Source of the DNA: Caldilineaceae bacterium
GTDB taxonomy: Bacteria; Chloroflexota; Anaerolineae; Caldilineales; Caldilineaceae
Length of the DNA stretch: 64,000 nucleotides
Direction: 5' to 3'
Assembly (NCBI GenBank): GCA_026645575.1
Contig: JAPKMW010000019.1
Coordinates: 62,001 to 126,000 of the forward strand
In this document: piece by piece, positions 17,206-25,995 of the stretch
How positions within the stretch are numbered: position 1 is the stretch's first letter
Layout: each line of letters starts with the position of its first letter
The notes under the pieces: generated by a model
What the model saw: only the letters and a program-made list of their open reading frames with translations
What the model was told of the DNA's origin: nothing
The model's database searches: none
Program-made: the position numbers and the translations under genes

Positions 17206-18423
17206 ATGACAACACAAACACAAGCAACGCCACCGAGCTTTTTTAGCCTCTCGCCGGCGAATCCCTTTCCCACCTTGGCCCAATTGCGCGTACATGGCGC
17301 TGTGGTGCCGACATCCGCTTGGGCGGGCAACAGCTTTGGCAAGATGTGGCTGGTGACGCAGTGGGCGGAAGCCGTACAGGTCTTGAAAGATAAACGCTTC
17401 ACCGTCGATGCCACGCTGATCAACCCCAAGGCCGGCGCCTTTGGGCAGATGGGCGGCAGTACAGCCACCGAAAGCAATTTCTTTGGCGGTCGCTCGATGA
17501 TCAGCGTTGATGGCGTCGATCACGCCCGGTTGCGCGGGTTGGTCTCCAAAGCCTTTACGCCCCGTTATATTGAAGCCTTGCGTCCCAAAATTCAGCAGAT
17601 CGCCGATGACCTGCTCGATCAGGTACAGGGACAAGGCACAATGGACCTGGTGAGCGACTACGCCTACCCCTTGCCGATCAATGTGATTTCTGATATGCTG
17701 GGGGTGCCGGCAGCGCGCCGGGAGGATCTGCGCCAATGGTCAGCGTCGATGGCGAGCGGCGGGGCGGGGCGTGACCTGCGCGCCTTTGCGGCCTACATTA
17801 TGGAATTGGTGGCAACCAAACGCCGCCAGCCGCAAGATGACCTGATCAGTAATCTGATCCATCTGGAAGCGGCAGACGACGCCCTTGATGAACAGGAATT
17901 ACTTTCCATGGTCGGCTTGCTCATCTTTGCCGGCCATGAGACCACCTCTAACCTGATCAGCATTGGCATGTTGACCCTCTTTGATCATCCGACGGTTCTG
18001 GCCCAGCTCAAGGCCGATTTATCGCTGGTGCCGGCGGCGGTGGAGGAATTGTTGCGCATCAACGGCCCGGTGTTGTCGCCGGCGCCCCGCTTTGCGCTGG
18101 AAACGATGGAACTGGGTGGCGTGACGATCAACCGGGGTGATATGCTCTTTGTCTCGCTAGGGTCAGCCAACCATGATGAGACAGTTTTTACTGACCCGGA
18201 AGAGCTAAACATTGCCCGCGATTTAAGTCGTCACATAGCCTTTGGGCAGGGCATTCATTTCTGTTTGGGGGCGCCATTGGCCCGCCTGGAAGGGGAAATT
18301 GCCTTTACCATGCTGTTGCAACGGATGCCTAATCTACGGATCAGCGTCTCACGCGATAGTGTTACCTGGCGCGGCAGTGTCAACCTCCGTGGGTTGACGG
18401 CGCTGCCGGTCGCTTTTTCATGA
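17206..18423 (+). CDS. Cytochrome P450
   Basis: This is a soluble bacterial-type P450 of 405 residues. The I-helix oxygen-activation motif AGHETTSN is near 244, the K-helix E-x-x-R is in VEELLRINGP near 285, and the heme-binding loop FGQGIHFCLG places the thiolate at Cys353. No membrane anchor is present. No ferredoxin or reductase gene lies next to it. The substrate is unknown; the closest general type is the CYP107-like group of soluble hydroxylases. A strong hairpin directly follows the stop. Confidence 0.95.
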   Translation: MTTQTQATPPSFFSLSPANPFPTLAQLRVHGAVVPTSAWAGNSFGKMWLVTQWAEAVQVLKDKRFTVDATLINPKAGAFGQMGGSTATESNFFGGRSMISVDGVDHARLRGLVSKAFTPRYIEALRPKIQQIADDLLDQVQGQGTMDLVSDYAYPLPINVISDMLGVPAARREDLRQWSASMASGGAGRDLRAFAAYIMELVATKRRQPQDDLISNLIHLEAADDALDEQELLSMVGLLIFAGHETTSNLISIGMLTLFDHPTVLAQLKADLSLVPAAVEELLRINGPVLSPAPRFALETMELGGVTINRGDMLFVSLGSANHDETVFTDPEELNIARDLSRHIAFGQGIHFCLGAPLARLEGEIAFTMLLQRMPNLRISVSRDSVTWRGSVNLRGLTALPVAFS

Positions 18424-18427
18424 TCCC

Positions 18428-18461
18428 AGAAGGCCGACTTTTGCACAAAAGTCGGCCTTCT
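18428..18461. terminator. 15-bp terminator-like hairpin after the P450 gene
   Basis: AGAAGGCCGACTTTT (18,428-18,442) pairs exactly with 18,447-18,461 across a GCAC loop, starting 5 nt after the P450 stop. The same design, with a few bases changed, forms the inner hairpin at 34,014-34,046, so it is also a dispersed repeat. Confidence 0.75.
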
Positions 18462-18481
18462 CCAAGCACAGGAGGAGTGGC

Positions 18482-19165
18482 ATGATCGTCTTTGTCGATT
18501 TGGAACACGCCCGCCTACAACAAGAAGACCCGGAGCGGGGCCAACGCACCTATGCCAACCGTTTGCGGGTCAAATACCGGCTGGAAGACATGGCCGGCGA
18601 ACCTTGTTTGGTCATGCGGTACAATCATGTCACGCCGGAGCGCCTGCGCGATCTGCGGGTGAAGGCGCTCTTTGTCAGTGGCAATTCGACCGAATTTGAA
18701 CATTATGCCGAGGCCGATATGGCTGGGCTACGGGCGGTTTTTCGCGAAGCCGCCTACCCCACCATTGCGTTCTGCGGTGGTTGCCAAGTTCTGGCGCAAA
18801 GCTACGGCGCGGCGATTGGGCCGATTGGCGTACTGCCTGTGGGTGTCATCGACCCAACCGCTGATGAGCGTCTAGCCCCTGGTATGATCCAGGAGCGGGG
18901 TTTTATGCCGGTGACGGTCGTCAACGATCATCCCCTTTTCGCTGGACTTGGCCCGGCGCCGGTCTTTCTGGAATCGCATTATTGGGAAGTCAAAGCATTG
19001 CCGCCCGGTTTTCAGCTCTATGCTTCAACCGAAAAGTGTAAGCTGCAACTGATCGCCCACGAAAACCACCCCCTGATTGCCACCCAGTTTCACCCCGAAT
19101 TTTACGATGAAACCCACCCCGATGGACAGACCCTGCTGGCGAATTTTTGCCGGCTTTATTTATAA
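18482..19165 (+). CDS. Class I glutamine amidotransferase-like protein
   Basis: The 227-residue protein is a stand-alone GATase1 domain. The nucleophile elbow is FCGGCQVLAQSYG with Cys98 in the C-x-G-x-Q pattern, and the His-Glu pair is in THFHPE-like QFHPEFYDE near 205. Such domains release ammonia from glutamine or hydrolyse gamma-glutamyl compounds. No synthetase partner is adjacent, so a peptidase C26-like or regulatory role is possible. A strong AGGAGGAG site precedes ATG 18,482. It may be cotranscribed with the alpha/beta hydrolase downstream. Confidence 0.85.
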   Translation: MIVFVDLEHARLQQEDPERGQRTYANRLRVKYRLEDMAGEPCLVMRYNHVTPERLRDLRVKALFVSGNSTEFEHYAEADMAGLRAVFREAAYPTIAFCGGCQVLAQSYGAAIGPIGVLPVGVIDPTADERLAPGMIQERGFMPVTVVNDHPLFAGLGPAPVFLESHYWEVKALPPGFQLYASTEKCKLQLIAHENHPLIATQFHPEFYDETHPDGQTLLANFCRLYL

Positions 19166-19218
19166 CGAAAACTACTTCATGCGATCACTTTGATCACCAC
19201 ACACAAAGGAGAATACCC

Positions 19219-20031
19219 TTGTCTACCTGGCAATCGGCTTATGTGGAAGCCAATGGTCTACGTCTACATTACACGCGCACAGGCGGTAACAAACCACCGC
19301 TGCTCTTGACGCACGGTTTTTCTGATGATGGCCTCTGTTGGACGCCTGTGGCGGAACAGTTGGCGGCCAACTATGATGTCATTATGCTCGATGCCCGCGG
19401 CCACGGACGCTCTGCCGGCCCCGAAGAAGGCTATGGTTCGGTGGAACACGCAACCGATGTCGCTGGCGTGATTACGGCCCTTGGGTTACTACGGCCAGCC
19501 GTCTTAGGCCATTCGATGGGTGCGGCGACAGCGCTGGCGCTGGCCGGTCTCTACCCGGAACTGCCGGGCGCCATTCTGCTCGAAGATCCGCCGGCCTGGT
19601 GGCTGGATGCCGCCCCACCGACGTTGGATCGTCGCGCCCGCTTTGGTGAGCGGATTGTGGCGCTGAAACGCAAAACACGCGAAGAGTTGCTGGCCGACCA
19701 ACGCCTCCAATCCCCCCGTTGGTCGGAAGCGGAATTGCAGCCGTGGGCCGATGCCAAGTTGCGCCTCAGCTTTAACGTCCTCAACCGTGACGTTGCGGCC
19801 CCGCTGGATTGGCGAGCGACTGTGTCACGCATCACCTGCCCCACCTTGCTGATTACGGCTGACCCGGAACAGGGCGCCATTGTCACCGCCGAGGGCGCCG
19901 CCGCCTTCCAAGCGCTCTTGCCCCAAGCCCAGGTGGCCCATATCCCCGACGCCGGCCATAGCATTCGTCGTGAACAATTCGACCACTATATGGGAGTGGT
20001 ACGCACCTTTTTGGCCGAGCTTCAGCGCTAA
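19219..20031 (+). CDS. Alpha/beta hydrolase
   Basis: The 270-residue protein has an oxyanion loop LTHGFSDDGLCW near 31, nucleophile Ser99 in GHSMGA, an acid in ITADPEQ near 215 and His in PDAGHSIRRE near 245. The start chosen is TTG 19,219 because AAAGGAG lies 7 nt upstream; the frame extends 24 codons further back to an ATG inside the previous gene but without a site. It probably hydrolyses a small ester or amide; the substrate is unknown. Confidence 0.9.
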   Translation: MSTWQSAYVEANGLRLHYTRTGGNKPPLLLTHGFSDDGLCWTPVAEQLAANYDVIMLDARGHGRSAGPEEGYGSVEHATDVAGVITALGLLRPAVLGHSMGAATALALAGLYPELPGAILLEDPPAWWLDAAPPTLDRRARFGERIVALKRKTREELLADQRLQSPRWSEAELQPWADAKLRLSFNVLNRDVAAPLDWRATVSRITCPTLLITADPEQGAIVTAEGAAAFQALLPQAQVAHIPDAGHSIRREQFDHYMGVVRTFLAELQR

Positions 20032-20057
20032 ACGCAGGTCAACAAACGCAAGACTGT

Positions 20058-20093
20058 AGTTCATTGTGGCTGTTACGTCAGCCGCAATGAACT
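20058..20093. terminator. Convergent terminator-like hairpin
   Basis: AGTTCATTGTGGCTG (20,058-20,072) pairs with 20,079-20,093 with one mismatch (a G-U in RNA). It sits exactly between the ends of two convergent genes (20,031 and 20,095). Confidence 0.7.
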
Positions 20094-20094
20094 G

Positions 20095-21642
20095 TTATAC
20101 GATCTGCTCCATCTTCCATTCTGCAATGTTGTGTTTCTCTTGGTCAAAGGCAATGCCCAACAGGATAATGGGCTTGCCCTGGTTGCGGTAGGGCAGGTCA
20201 TACTGTTTGTTGCGGATTTGGTCGAGGGCGATCTGCGCAGTTGATGTCTTAAATTCCAAGATGTAGACCGCTTCCGGCAACGCGACCACCGCGTCAATGC
20301 GCCCCACATTCGTTAGCGGTTCGGCGTGAATTGTGAAGCCCAACAACTTCAAGAGGAGATAAACCAGAGAATGATAGTAAGCTTCTTGACTCAAAAAGAG
20401 GGTGTAGGGAATACCGGCGAAAACCGATTTCAAGACATTGATAAACCCTTCAACGTTTTTGGTTCGTAGCGTCTTTTGGAGGTGTGAAAGAATGCTTGCA
20501 CTCACCTGCCCGGCAGACGTTTCCAAGTAGTCGGCCAAAAGGTGTTGCGTGAAAGCTTGTTCAACTTCAAAATTGGGATACCCCAATTCATACTCTTGCC
20601 CCGTGGCGCTAAACCAACTCTGTTTGACGGTGAGATAACCCGTTTGGAAGAGCAGCGAATGAACATTGATGTTATTCACATCGGCGCTGTTTAGGAGTCG
20701 GCTATCAGCTATAATCGACTCCAGATCATAGGCCGGTACGCGTTGTTTCCGTAACAACTGAATGAGAAAGCTGGGTGTTGCCGTGGAAAACCAGTGATTG
20801 GCAAACATCTGCTGTTCCAAAAAGACCAGCGTTGAGAAGGGAACATAGACCTTATTGACGCCATCCCAGGAGTAGCCATTATACCAGTGCGCAATCAACG
20901 CCAACACCTCCAGCCGACTCATATTGTACGTTTGCGCCACCTGGTCAATACGCTCCGGGAAGTATTGTTCCAACTCGGTTTGCGTATAACCCAACAGGGT
21001 GGCAAAGCGGCGATCTAGCGTAATATCGAGCAGGTTATTGAGATCCGAAAAGATGGAAATTTTGCCATACTTCGAGACGCCGGTGAGCAGGACAAAGTGC
21101 AGGCTTTCTGCCTCAGTTGCTTTCAAGACAGAATAAAAGTTTTTTAGTGTACCGACATGTTCTTGTACTTTCTGCTCATTCTCCAACAAATCAGTGATTG
21201 GCTTATCATATTCGTCGATTAACAACGCTACTTTTTGTTCCGTCGCCAATTGGACAATGAGTTCCTGAAATTTGTCTTTGTAATGAGTGCTGGTTAGCGT
21301 AATGCCCTGGGCATGGGCCAACTTATCCATATAGTTGGTTAACGCAACATCAAGGATTTGACTGCGATAATCGATATCATTGAAATTGATCAGAATCACC
21401 GGACGCGGTTGCCAATCGATCTTGTCTTCGATCCACAGTCCCTGAAAGAGCGCTTTATTCCCGCGGAAAAGCTCTTGTAGCGTTGTCGTCAACAACGATT
21501 TACCAAAGCGACGCGGGCGCGCCAGAAAGACAAATTTGCCCGTGTTGAGCAGATCATAGATCTGCCGGGTCTTGTCCACGTAAACTTTATTCTCTTCCCG
21601 CAAACTGCGAAAGAATTGTTCACCGATGGGTAACTTTTGCAT
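20095..21642 (-). CDS. AAA-ATPase_like / PD-(D/E)XK nuclease family protein
   Basis: The 515-residue protein has KVYVDKTRQIYDLL near 20, Walker A RPRRFGKSLLTT near 40, Walker B-like VALLIDEYDKPI near 137, and a C-terminal PD-(D/E)XK domain. In the latter GRIDAVVALPE and YILEFKTS supply Asp and the complete E-x-K, unlike the paralogue at 15,359. ATG 21,642 has an AGGGG stretch upstream. The role of this family is not established; its abundance in Chloroflexota and Bacteroidota suggests mobile or defence-related genes. Confidence 0.9.
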   Translation of the reverse strand: MQKLPIGEQFFRSLREENKVYVDKTRQIYDLLNTGKFVFLARPRRFGKSLLTTTLQELFRGNKALFQGLWIEDKIDWQPRPVILINFNDIDYRSQILDVALTNYMDKLAHAQGITLTSTHYKDKFQELIVQLATEQKVALLIDEYDKPITDLLENEQKVQEHVGTLKNFYSVLKATEAESLHFVLLTGVSKYGKISIFSDLNNLLDITLDRRFATLLGYTQTELEQYFPERIDQVAQTYNMSRLEVLALIAHWYNGYSWDGVNKVYVPFSTLVFLEQQMFANHWFSTATPSFLIQLLRKQRVPAYDLESIIADSRLLNSADVNNINVHSLLFQTGYLTVKQSWFSATGQEYELGYPNFEVEQAFTQHLLADYLETSAGQVSASILSHLQKTLRTKNVEGFINVLKSVFAGIPYTLFLSQEAYYHSLVYLLLKLLGFTIHAEPLTNVGRIDAVVALPEAVYILEFKTSTAQIALDQIRNKQYDLPYRNQGKPIILLGIAFDQEKHNIAEWKMEQIV

Positions 21643-22099
21643 TGCAGCCCCTATGTGCTGATTTCAATAACACCGATGCCTACTGCTACGACAGGCATGG
21701 TCGGGTCATATTCATTCCTGTAGAAAAGTATAGCACAATGATTGAGCATTCTCAACAGCCATTCGCTGTGCGGTAGCGGGTAAGCTTCGTCGGTATCCTC
21801 AGCGGGGCCCGGTCTTTACGACGCTGGTGCGCGCAGCGCCGATTACGCTCAATGGGGTGGAAATCAGCACTCCATAGCATTTACTGACATTTCAACATAA
21901 ACCCAGCAACAAAAGGGGTAGGCAGCCACACCAATTGTCGGCTGCCTACCCCTTTTGTTGCGTTCTCCGCCACTTTGTGATACGCTCTCTCCGCCACGTT
22001 AAAAGACCGCTCCCTGAACAAAAAAGTAAATCAATTGTCCGGTCACTTCATTGATTTGAAGCAGTTCATTCACTCAATTCGATCGATAAGGAGTAAGAA
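21643..22099. other. 457-bp intergenic region with a perfect 22-bp hairpin
   Basis: No convincing gene is seen. The main feature is a perfect inverted repeat: 21,906-21,927 (GCAACAAAAGGGGTAGGCAG core) and 21,940-21,961, with a 12-nt loop. It lies 139 bp upstream of the ABC binding-protein gene, whose SD is AAGGAG at about 22,088. The divergent promoters of the two flanking genes must also lie here, but I see no strong -10/-35 pair. Confidence 0.7.
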
Positions 22100-23677
22100 A
22101 TGGTTCGACAAAAAACATTGCTACTATTCTCCCTGATTTTCATTCTTGCACTGGTGGCCGGCTGCGCCGTGCCGGCAGCGCCCACCGGTAGCACCGGTGG
22201 CGATTCATCCGCTGCTGCCCCTGTCGCCGAAGGCCCGCAAGGCACGCTCACCATCGGCTTGACCACCGATATTGCCGCTGTGGAAGTCCCTTACTCGCCC
22301 GAACGCCAGGCTGCCAATGCTTCGTGGACGATGTACGACGCCCTGGCCTTCCCCGAAGCGGACGGCACCTATTCGCCGGCGCTGGCCGAAAGCTGGGAAG
22401 TCGCGGAAGATGGTCTTTCCTACACCTTCAATCTGCGCCAAGGCGTGACCTTCCACAACGGCGAACCGTTCAACGCCGACTCCGTGGTCTATAGCTGGCA
22501 GGTTTATTCTCAGCCGGAAGTGACCTATGCCAACGAGTGGAGCTTTGTGCAGAATGTGGAAAAGATCGACGACTACACCGTCAAGATTTCCACCGAAAAG
22601 CCGAATGCGCTGCTGCTCGGTCGCGTCGCCGGTTGGTCGATGATCCCGCCCAAGGCGCACGCCGAAATGGGCCTGGAAGCCTTTGCCCAAAGCCCCATTG
22701 GCACCGGCCCTTTCATGTTCAAGGAGTGGATTAAGGGCGATCACCTGACTGTTGTCGCCAATCCCAACTACTGGCGCACCGGCCACCCCAAGGTGGCGGA
22801 GGTCGTCTTCCGCTTTATGCCCGAATCGGCGACCCGTGTGGCGGCGGTGCAGGCCGGGGAAATCGACATTGCGCCCCGCCTGAGCGCCGAGGAAGCCGAC
22901 ACCCTCAGCAGTGATGAAGCCCTGACGGTGGTCAATTACCCGGTGGATCGCGTCTACTATGTTGCCTTCAACAACATGACCACCGGTCTCGACACCCCAA
23001 TCATGGATCTGAAGGTGCGCCAGGCCATTGCCCATGCGATTGATGTCCAAACGATTATCGATGCGATCTTTAGCGGCGCGGCCAGCCGCACGGTTGGCTT
23101 AATGACTGCCGGCAACCTGGGTTTTGTCGAGATGGAGCCGGTCGCCTATGATGTGGAACAGGCCAAGGCGCTGCTGGCCGAAGCTGGTTATGCCGACGGC
23201 TTTGACATTGGGATGGCTTGCCCTGAAGCCGCCTACCCCAGTATCAATGAAGTCTGTCAGGCCATTCAAGGCTATCTGACCGATGTCGGCATCAACACTG
23301 ACTTGGAACTACAAGAGGCCAACGCCTACTGGGAACGCGAAGCCAACAAAGAACTGCCGCCGCTCTTTGTCGATAGCTGGTCGAACACCACCAACGAATC
23401 CTACAGCCGCCTTGAAGGCGCCGTGGGCAAAGACCAATCCTATGCCAATTGGTCGGACGAAAAGATCCACGACCTGCTGGCCCAGATTTTGACCACGGCT
23501 GATGTTGATGCACGCGCTGCCCTCTATGGCGAACTGCAAACTTATATGGCCGAAACGCAACCCTTTGTCTTCCTCTACGCCCCCCAAGCCTTTGAAGGGG
23601 TCAACAAGCGGGTGCAGAACTATCAACCCCGTGGCGCCGAGAATTATTTCTTGTGGGATGTAAGTGTTAGTGAATAA
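22100..23677 (+). CDS. ABC transporter substrate-binding lipoprotein (peptide/nickel type)
   Basis: The 525-residue protein has a signal with lipobox LVAGC near 18, a short Ser/Ala/Gly linker, and the SBP_bac_5 fold (family of DppA/OppA): YDALAFPEADGTYSPALAESWEVAEDG near 73, GVTFHNGEPFNADSVVYSW near 115, GTGPFMFKEW near 205, KVRQAIAHAID near 305. It captures oligopeptides or similar ligands outside the membrane for the two permeases that follow. AAGGAG lies 6 nt before ATG 22,100. Ligand unknown. Confidence 0.93.
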   Translation: MVRQKTLLLFSLIFILALVAGCAVPAAPTGSTGGDSSAAAPVAEGPQGTLTIGLTTDIAAVEVPYSPERQAANASWTMYDALAFPEADGTYSPALAESWEVAEDGLSYTFNLRQGVTFHNGEPFNADSVVYSWQVYSQPEVTYANEWSFVQNVEKIDDYTVKISTEKPNALLLGRVAGWSMIPPKAHAEMGLEAFAQSPIGTGPFMFKEWIKGDHLTVVANPNYWRTGHPKVAEVVFRFMPESATRVAAVQAGEIDIAPRLSAEEADTLSSDEALTVVNYPVDRVYYVAFNNMTTGLDTPIMDLKVRQAIAHAIDVQTIIDAIFSGAASRTVGLMTAGNLGFVEMEPVAYDVEQAKALLAEAGYADGFDIGMACPEAAYPSINEVCQAIQGYLTDVGINTDLELQEANAYWEREANKELPPLFVDSWSNTTNESYSRLEGAVGKDQSYANWSDEKIHDLLAQILTTADVDARAALYGELQTYMAETQPFVFLYAPQAFEGVNKRVQNYQPRGAENYFLWDVSVSE

Positions 23678-23683
23678 GGAGTA

Positions 23684-23756
23684 GGATATTGGGTATTAGA
23701 TATTAGGTATTGGCGATTTGGTGATTGCCGTATCCAATATCTAATACCCAATATCC
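23684..23756. repeat. Perfect 21-bp hairpin of the GGATATTGGGTATT word inside the ABC operon
   Basis: 23,684-23,704 and 23,736-23,756 are exact complements; the word is also partly repeated in tandem on both sides. It lies between the binding-protein stop and the permease start, 12 nt before the permease ATG. It could reduce expression of the permeases relative to the binding protein. Confidence 0.75.
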
Positions 23757-23768
23757 AATACCCAACCT

Positions 23769-24686
23769 ATGCGACGTTACCTTCTCTCCATTTTCAGCCA
23801 GGCGCTCCTGGTGATCTTGGGCGTTTTTATCCTGGTCTTTGTCATGGTGCGGTTGACCGGCGACCCCACGTCGGTGATGCTCGCACGCGAGGCGAGTGAA
23901 GCCCAACGCGCCGAGTTTCGCGCGCGGATGGGCTTTGATCGACCACTGCCGGTGCAATTTGTCGATTTTGTCGCCAAGGCAGCAGTAGGGGATCTAGGGA
24001 ATTCACTCCATTATCGTTTGCCGGCGTTGCCGCTGGTGTTGGAACGGTTGCCCGCGTCGCTGCAACTGGCCTTTGTCGGCTTGTTGATGGCGGTGGGGAT
24101 TGCCATTCCGCTGGGGTTGGCCGGCGGCACACGGCCCGGTTCCTGGATCGATGCCGTGGGGCGCACGATTGGCCTCTTGGGGCAGACGGTGCCGGCTTAT
24201 TGGTTGGCGCTGGTGATGATCATTGTCTTTGCCGTCAACCTGCGCTGGTTGCCCACCTCTGGCCGCTCCGATTGGTCATCGGTCTTGATGCCGGCCTTCA
24301 CCCTGGCGTTGCCGACCATGGGGCGGTTGGTGCGCTTGACCCGTTCCGCGGTAATGGAGATTATGGGTGATGACTATGTGCGCACGGCGCGGGGCAAAGG
24401 CTTGTCCAACCAGACAATTTTTTATCGCCATGTGTTGCGCAACGCCGCCATTGCCCTGGTCAGCGTCATCGGCATCCAATTTGGTTATATGTTGGGCGGC
24501 TCGGTGCTGATCGAGAATGTCTTCTCCTGGCCGGGGCTGGGCAAGCTGGCCTATGAATCGATCTCCAACCGCGATTTCCCGCTGGTGCAGGCCATTGCGC
24601 TCTTCACCAGCTTGGTAGTCATTCTGCTCAATCTGTTGGTAGACCTGGCTTACCCCTTAATTGACCCAAGGATTCGGTATGAGTAA
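23769..24686 (+). CDS. ABC transporter permease (DppB/OppB type)
   Basis: The 305-residue protein has six hydrophobic helices and the typical order of this family: an N-terminal helix, GDLGNSLHYRLP near 76, and the cytoplasmic EAA-like loop MGDDYVRTARGKGLSNQTIFYRHVLRNA near 200, followed by LIENVFSWPGLGKLAYE. No SD is visible before ATG 23,769, which lies right after the repeat hairpin. It pairs with the next permease. The last 8 bp overlap the next start. Confidence 0.92.
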   Translation: MRRYLLSIFSQALLVILGVFILVFVMVRLTGDPTSVMLAREASEAQRAEFRARMGFDRPLPVQFVDFVAKAAVGDLGNSLHYRLPALPLVLERLPASLQLAFVGLLMAVGIAIPLGLAGGTRPGSWIDAVGRTIGLLGQTVPAYWLALVMIIVFAVNLRWLPTSGRSDWSSVLMPAFTLALPTMGRLVRLTRSAVMEIMGDDYVRTARGKGLSNQTIFYRHVLRNAAIALVSVIGIQFGYMLGGSVLIENVFSWPGLGKLAYESISNRDFPLVQAIALFTSLVVILLNLLVDLAYPLIDPRIRYE

Positions 24687-25608
24687 TAGCGTCCTCTCGC
24701 CAACTGCGTTATCAAATGCAGAAGCCGAACCGTCCTTCTGGGCCGAGCAATTACGTTCCTTTGCTCGTTCGCTAGCGCGCGATACCGCCGGGCTGGTTGG
24801 CCTGCTTCTCTTCCTGCTGGTGGTCTTTGCCGCGCTCTTTGCCCCGTGGCTCGCCCCGCACGATCCGCTAGAGCAGGATCTCAAGGCCAGCAAATTGCCG
24901 CCTGCTTGGATGGCAGAGGGCGATTGGAGCCACCCCTTAGGCACCGACCCCCTGGGGCGCGATCTCTTTAGCCGGATTCTCTATGGCAGCCGCGTCTCTT
25001 TGCAAGTGGGCTTCTTTGGCGTCCTGATTGCCGGCGGGTTGGGTTTGGTGATCGGCCTCTTCTCCGGCTTTGTCGGCGGGCGCACCGATAATGCGATCAT
25101 GACGGTGGTCAACATTATCCTGGCCTTGCCCTATCTGCTCTTTGTCGTCTTTATTGCCGGTATCCTGGGACGTAGTCTCTTCAATGTCATTCTGATTTTT
25201 GGCATTACCGACGCGCCGATCTTTGTGCGCGTGGTGCGCGGCGAAGTGTTACGCATTCGCCGCTCGGTCTATGTCGAGGCAGCTCAGAGCACCGGCGTTT
25301 CCCAAAACCGCATTCTCTTCCAACACATTCTCCCCAACCTCATCGGCCCCTTCCTCACCGTGATGACCTTTGAGATGTCGGCCATGATCCTCTATGAAGC
25401 CGGTTTGGGTTTTCTCGGCCTCAGCGTGCCGCCCGACATTCCCAGTTGGGGCAACATGCTGGAAGCTGGTCGTCAACATCTCCAGCGCTACTGGTGGATC
25501 GCAACCTTCCCTGGTCTAGCGATTATGGTCTCGTCGCTGGGGATGAATCTGCTCGGTGATTGGCTGCGCGATGCCCTTGATCCGCGGTTGCGGCGGTTGA
25601 AGAAATGA
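24679..25608 (+). CDS. ABC transporter permease (DppC/OppC type)
   Basis: ATG 24,679 overlaps the upstream stop (ATGAGTAA), indicating coupled translation; an in-frame ATG at 24,661 is less likely. The 309-residue product has the N-terminal OppC_N segment, PLGTDPLGRDLFSRILYGSR near 90, and the loop EAAQSTGVSQNRILFQHILPNL near 195. No ATPase genes (DppD/DppF type) follow; the next genes are a small membrane ORF and a two-component system, so the ATPases must be encoded elsewhere. Confidence 0.92.
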   Translation: MSNSVLSPTALSNAEAEPSFWAEQLRSFARSLARDTAGLVGLLLFLLVVFAALFAPWLAPHDPLEQDLKASKLPPAWMAEGDWSHPLGTDPLGRDLFSRILYGSRVSLQVGFFGVLIAGGLGLVIGLFSGFVGGRTDNAIMTVVNIILALPYLLFVVFIAGILGRSLFNVILIFGITDAPIFVRVVRGEVLRIRRSVYVEAAQSTGVSQNRILFQHILPNLIGPFLTVMTFEMSAMILYEAGLGFLGLSVPPDIPSWGNMLEAGRQHLQRYWWIATFPGLAIMVSSLGMNLLGDWLRDALDPRLRRLKK

Positions 25609-25649
25609 TCCATGTTGTCCACCAACAACGGCGTTGAAAGGACACGGCC

Positions 25650-25766
25650 ATGTTGAATTTTCTGCTCTGGCTGCTTGGATTGCTTGTTTTGGTCTTCGCG
25701 ATTGTGTATTGTACCCCAACCCAACTAGGAGCAGAGTGGTTACCTCAAATTTTGATTAATGGGTAA
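25650..25766 (+). CDS. Small predicted membrane protein, 38 residues
   Basis: ATG 25,650 is preceded by GAAAGG at good spacing, and the frame encodes one hydrophobic helix (FLLWLLGLLVLVFAIVYC) and a short polar tail. It follows the permease gene by ~40 bp on the same strand. The stop TAA at 25,764-25,766 is also the first three bases of the repeat element that follows. No homologue is recognised; short single-helix ORFs of this type can be real but also arise by chance. Confidence 0.45.
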   Translation: MLNFLLWLLGLLVLVFAIVYCTPTQLGAEWLPQILING

Positions 25767-25853
25767 CTGCTCAGGTGCGTGGCACTGGTCAGGAATGGTT
25801 TGTCGATCCGATGATCCGCTGCCCAGTGCCGCGCACCTGAGGCTGAGTAGTTA
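25764..25853. repeat. Palindromic element A, copy 1 (TAACTGCTCAGGTGCGTGGC...)
   Basis: The arms TAACTGCTCAGGTGCG-GGCACTGG and CCCAGTGCC-GCGCACCTGAGG-TAGTTA face each other across ~30 nt. A second copy with the same arms lies at 29,174-29,313. There is no open reading frame inside, so it would be a MITE- or REP-like passive element. Confidence 0.8.
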
Positions 25854-25995
25854 TAGTAATGGTTAAAATCACCAACCAGCTAACAAGTACAGCGAGAAAC
25901 CAACTGTACGAACTGTGTGTGACGTTGCTGCGCTGATCGAAGAGCAATCGAGCAGACGGATTGGGCGCAGCCCCATCCTAGTCGAAGGGACGTTC

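Noticed and set aside
21780..21890. GC-rich segment upstream of the ABC operon as a relic gene
   Set aside because: No frame gives a recognisable motif; too short to support a call.
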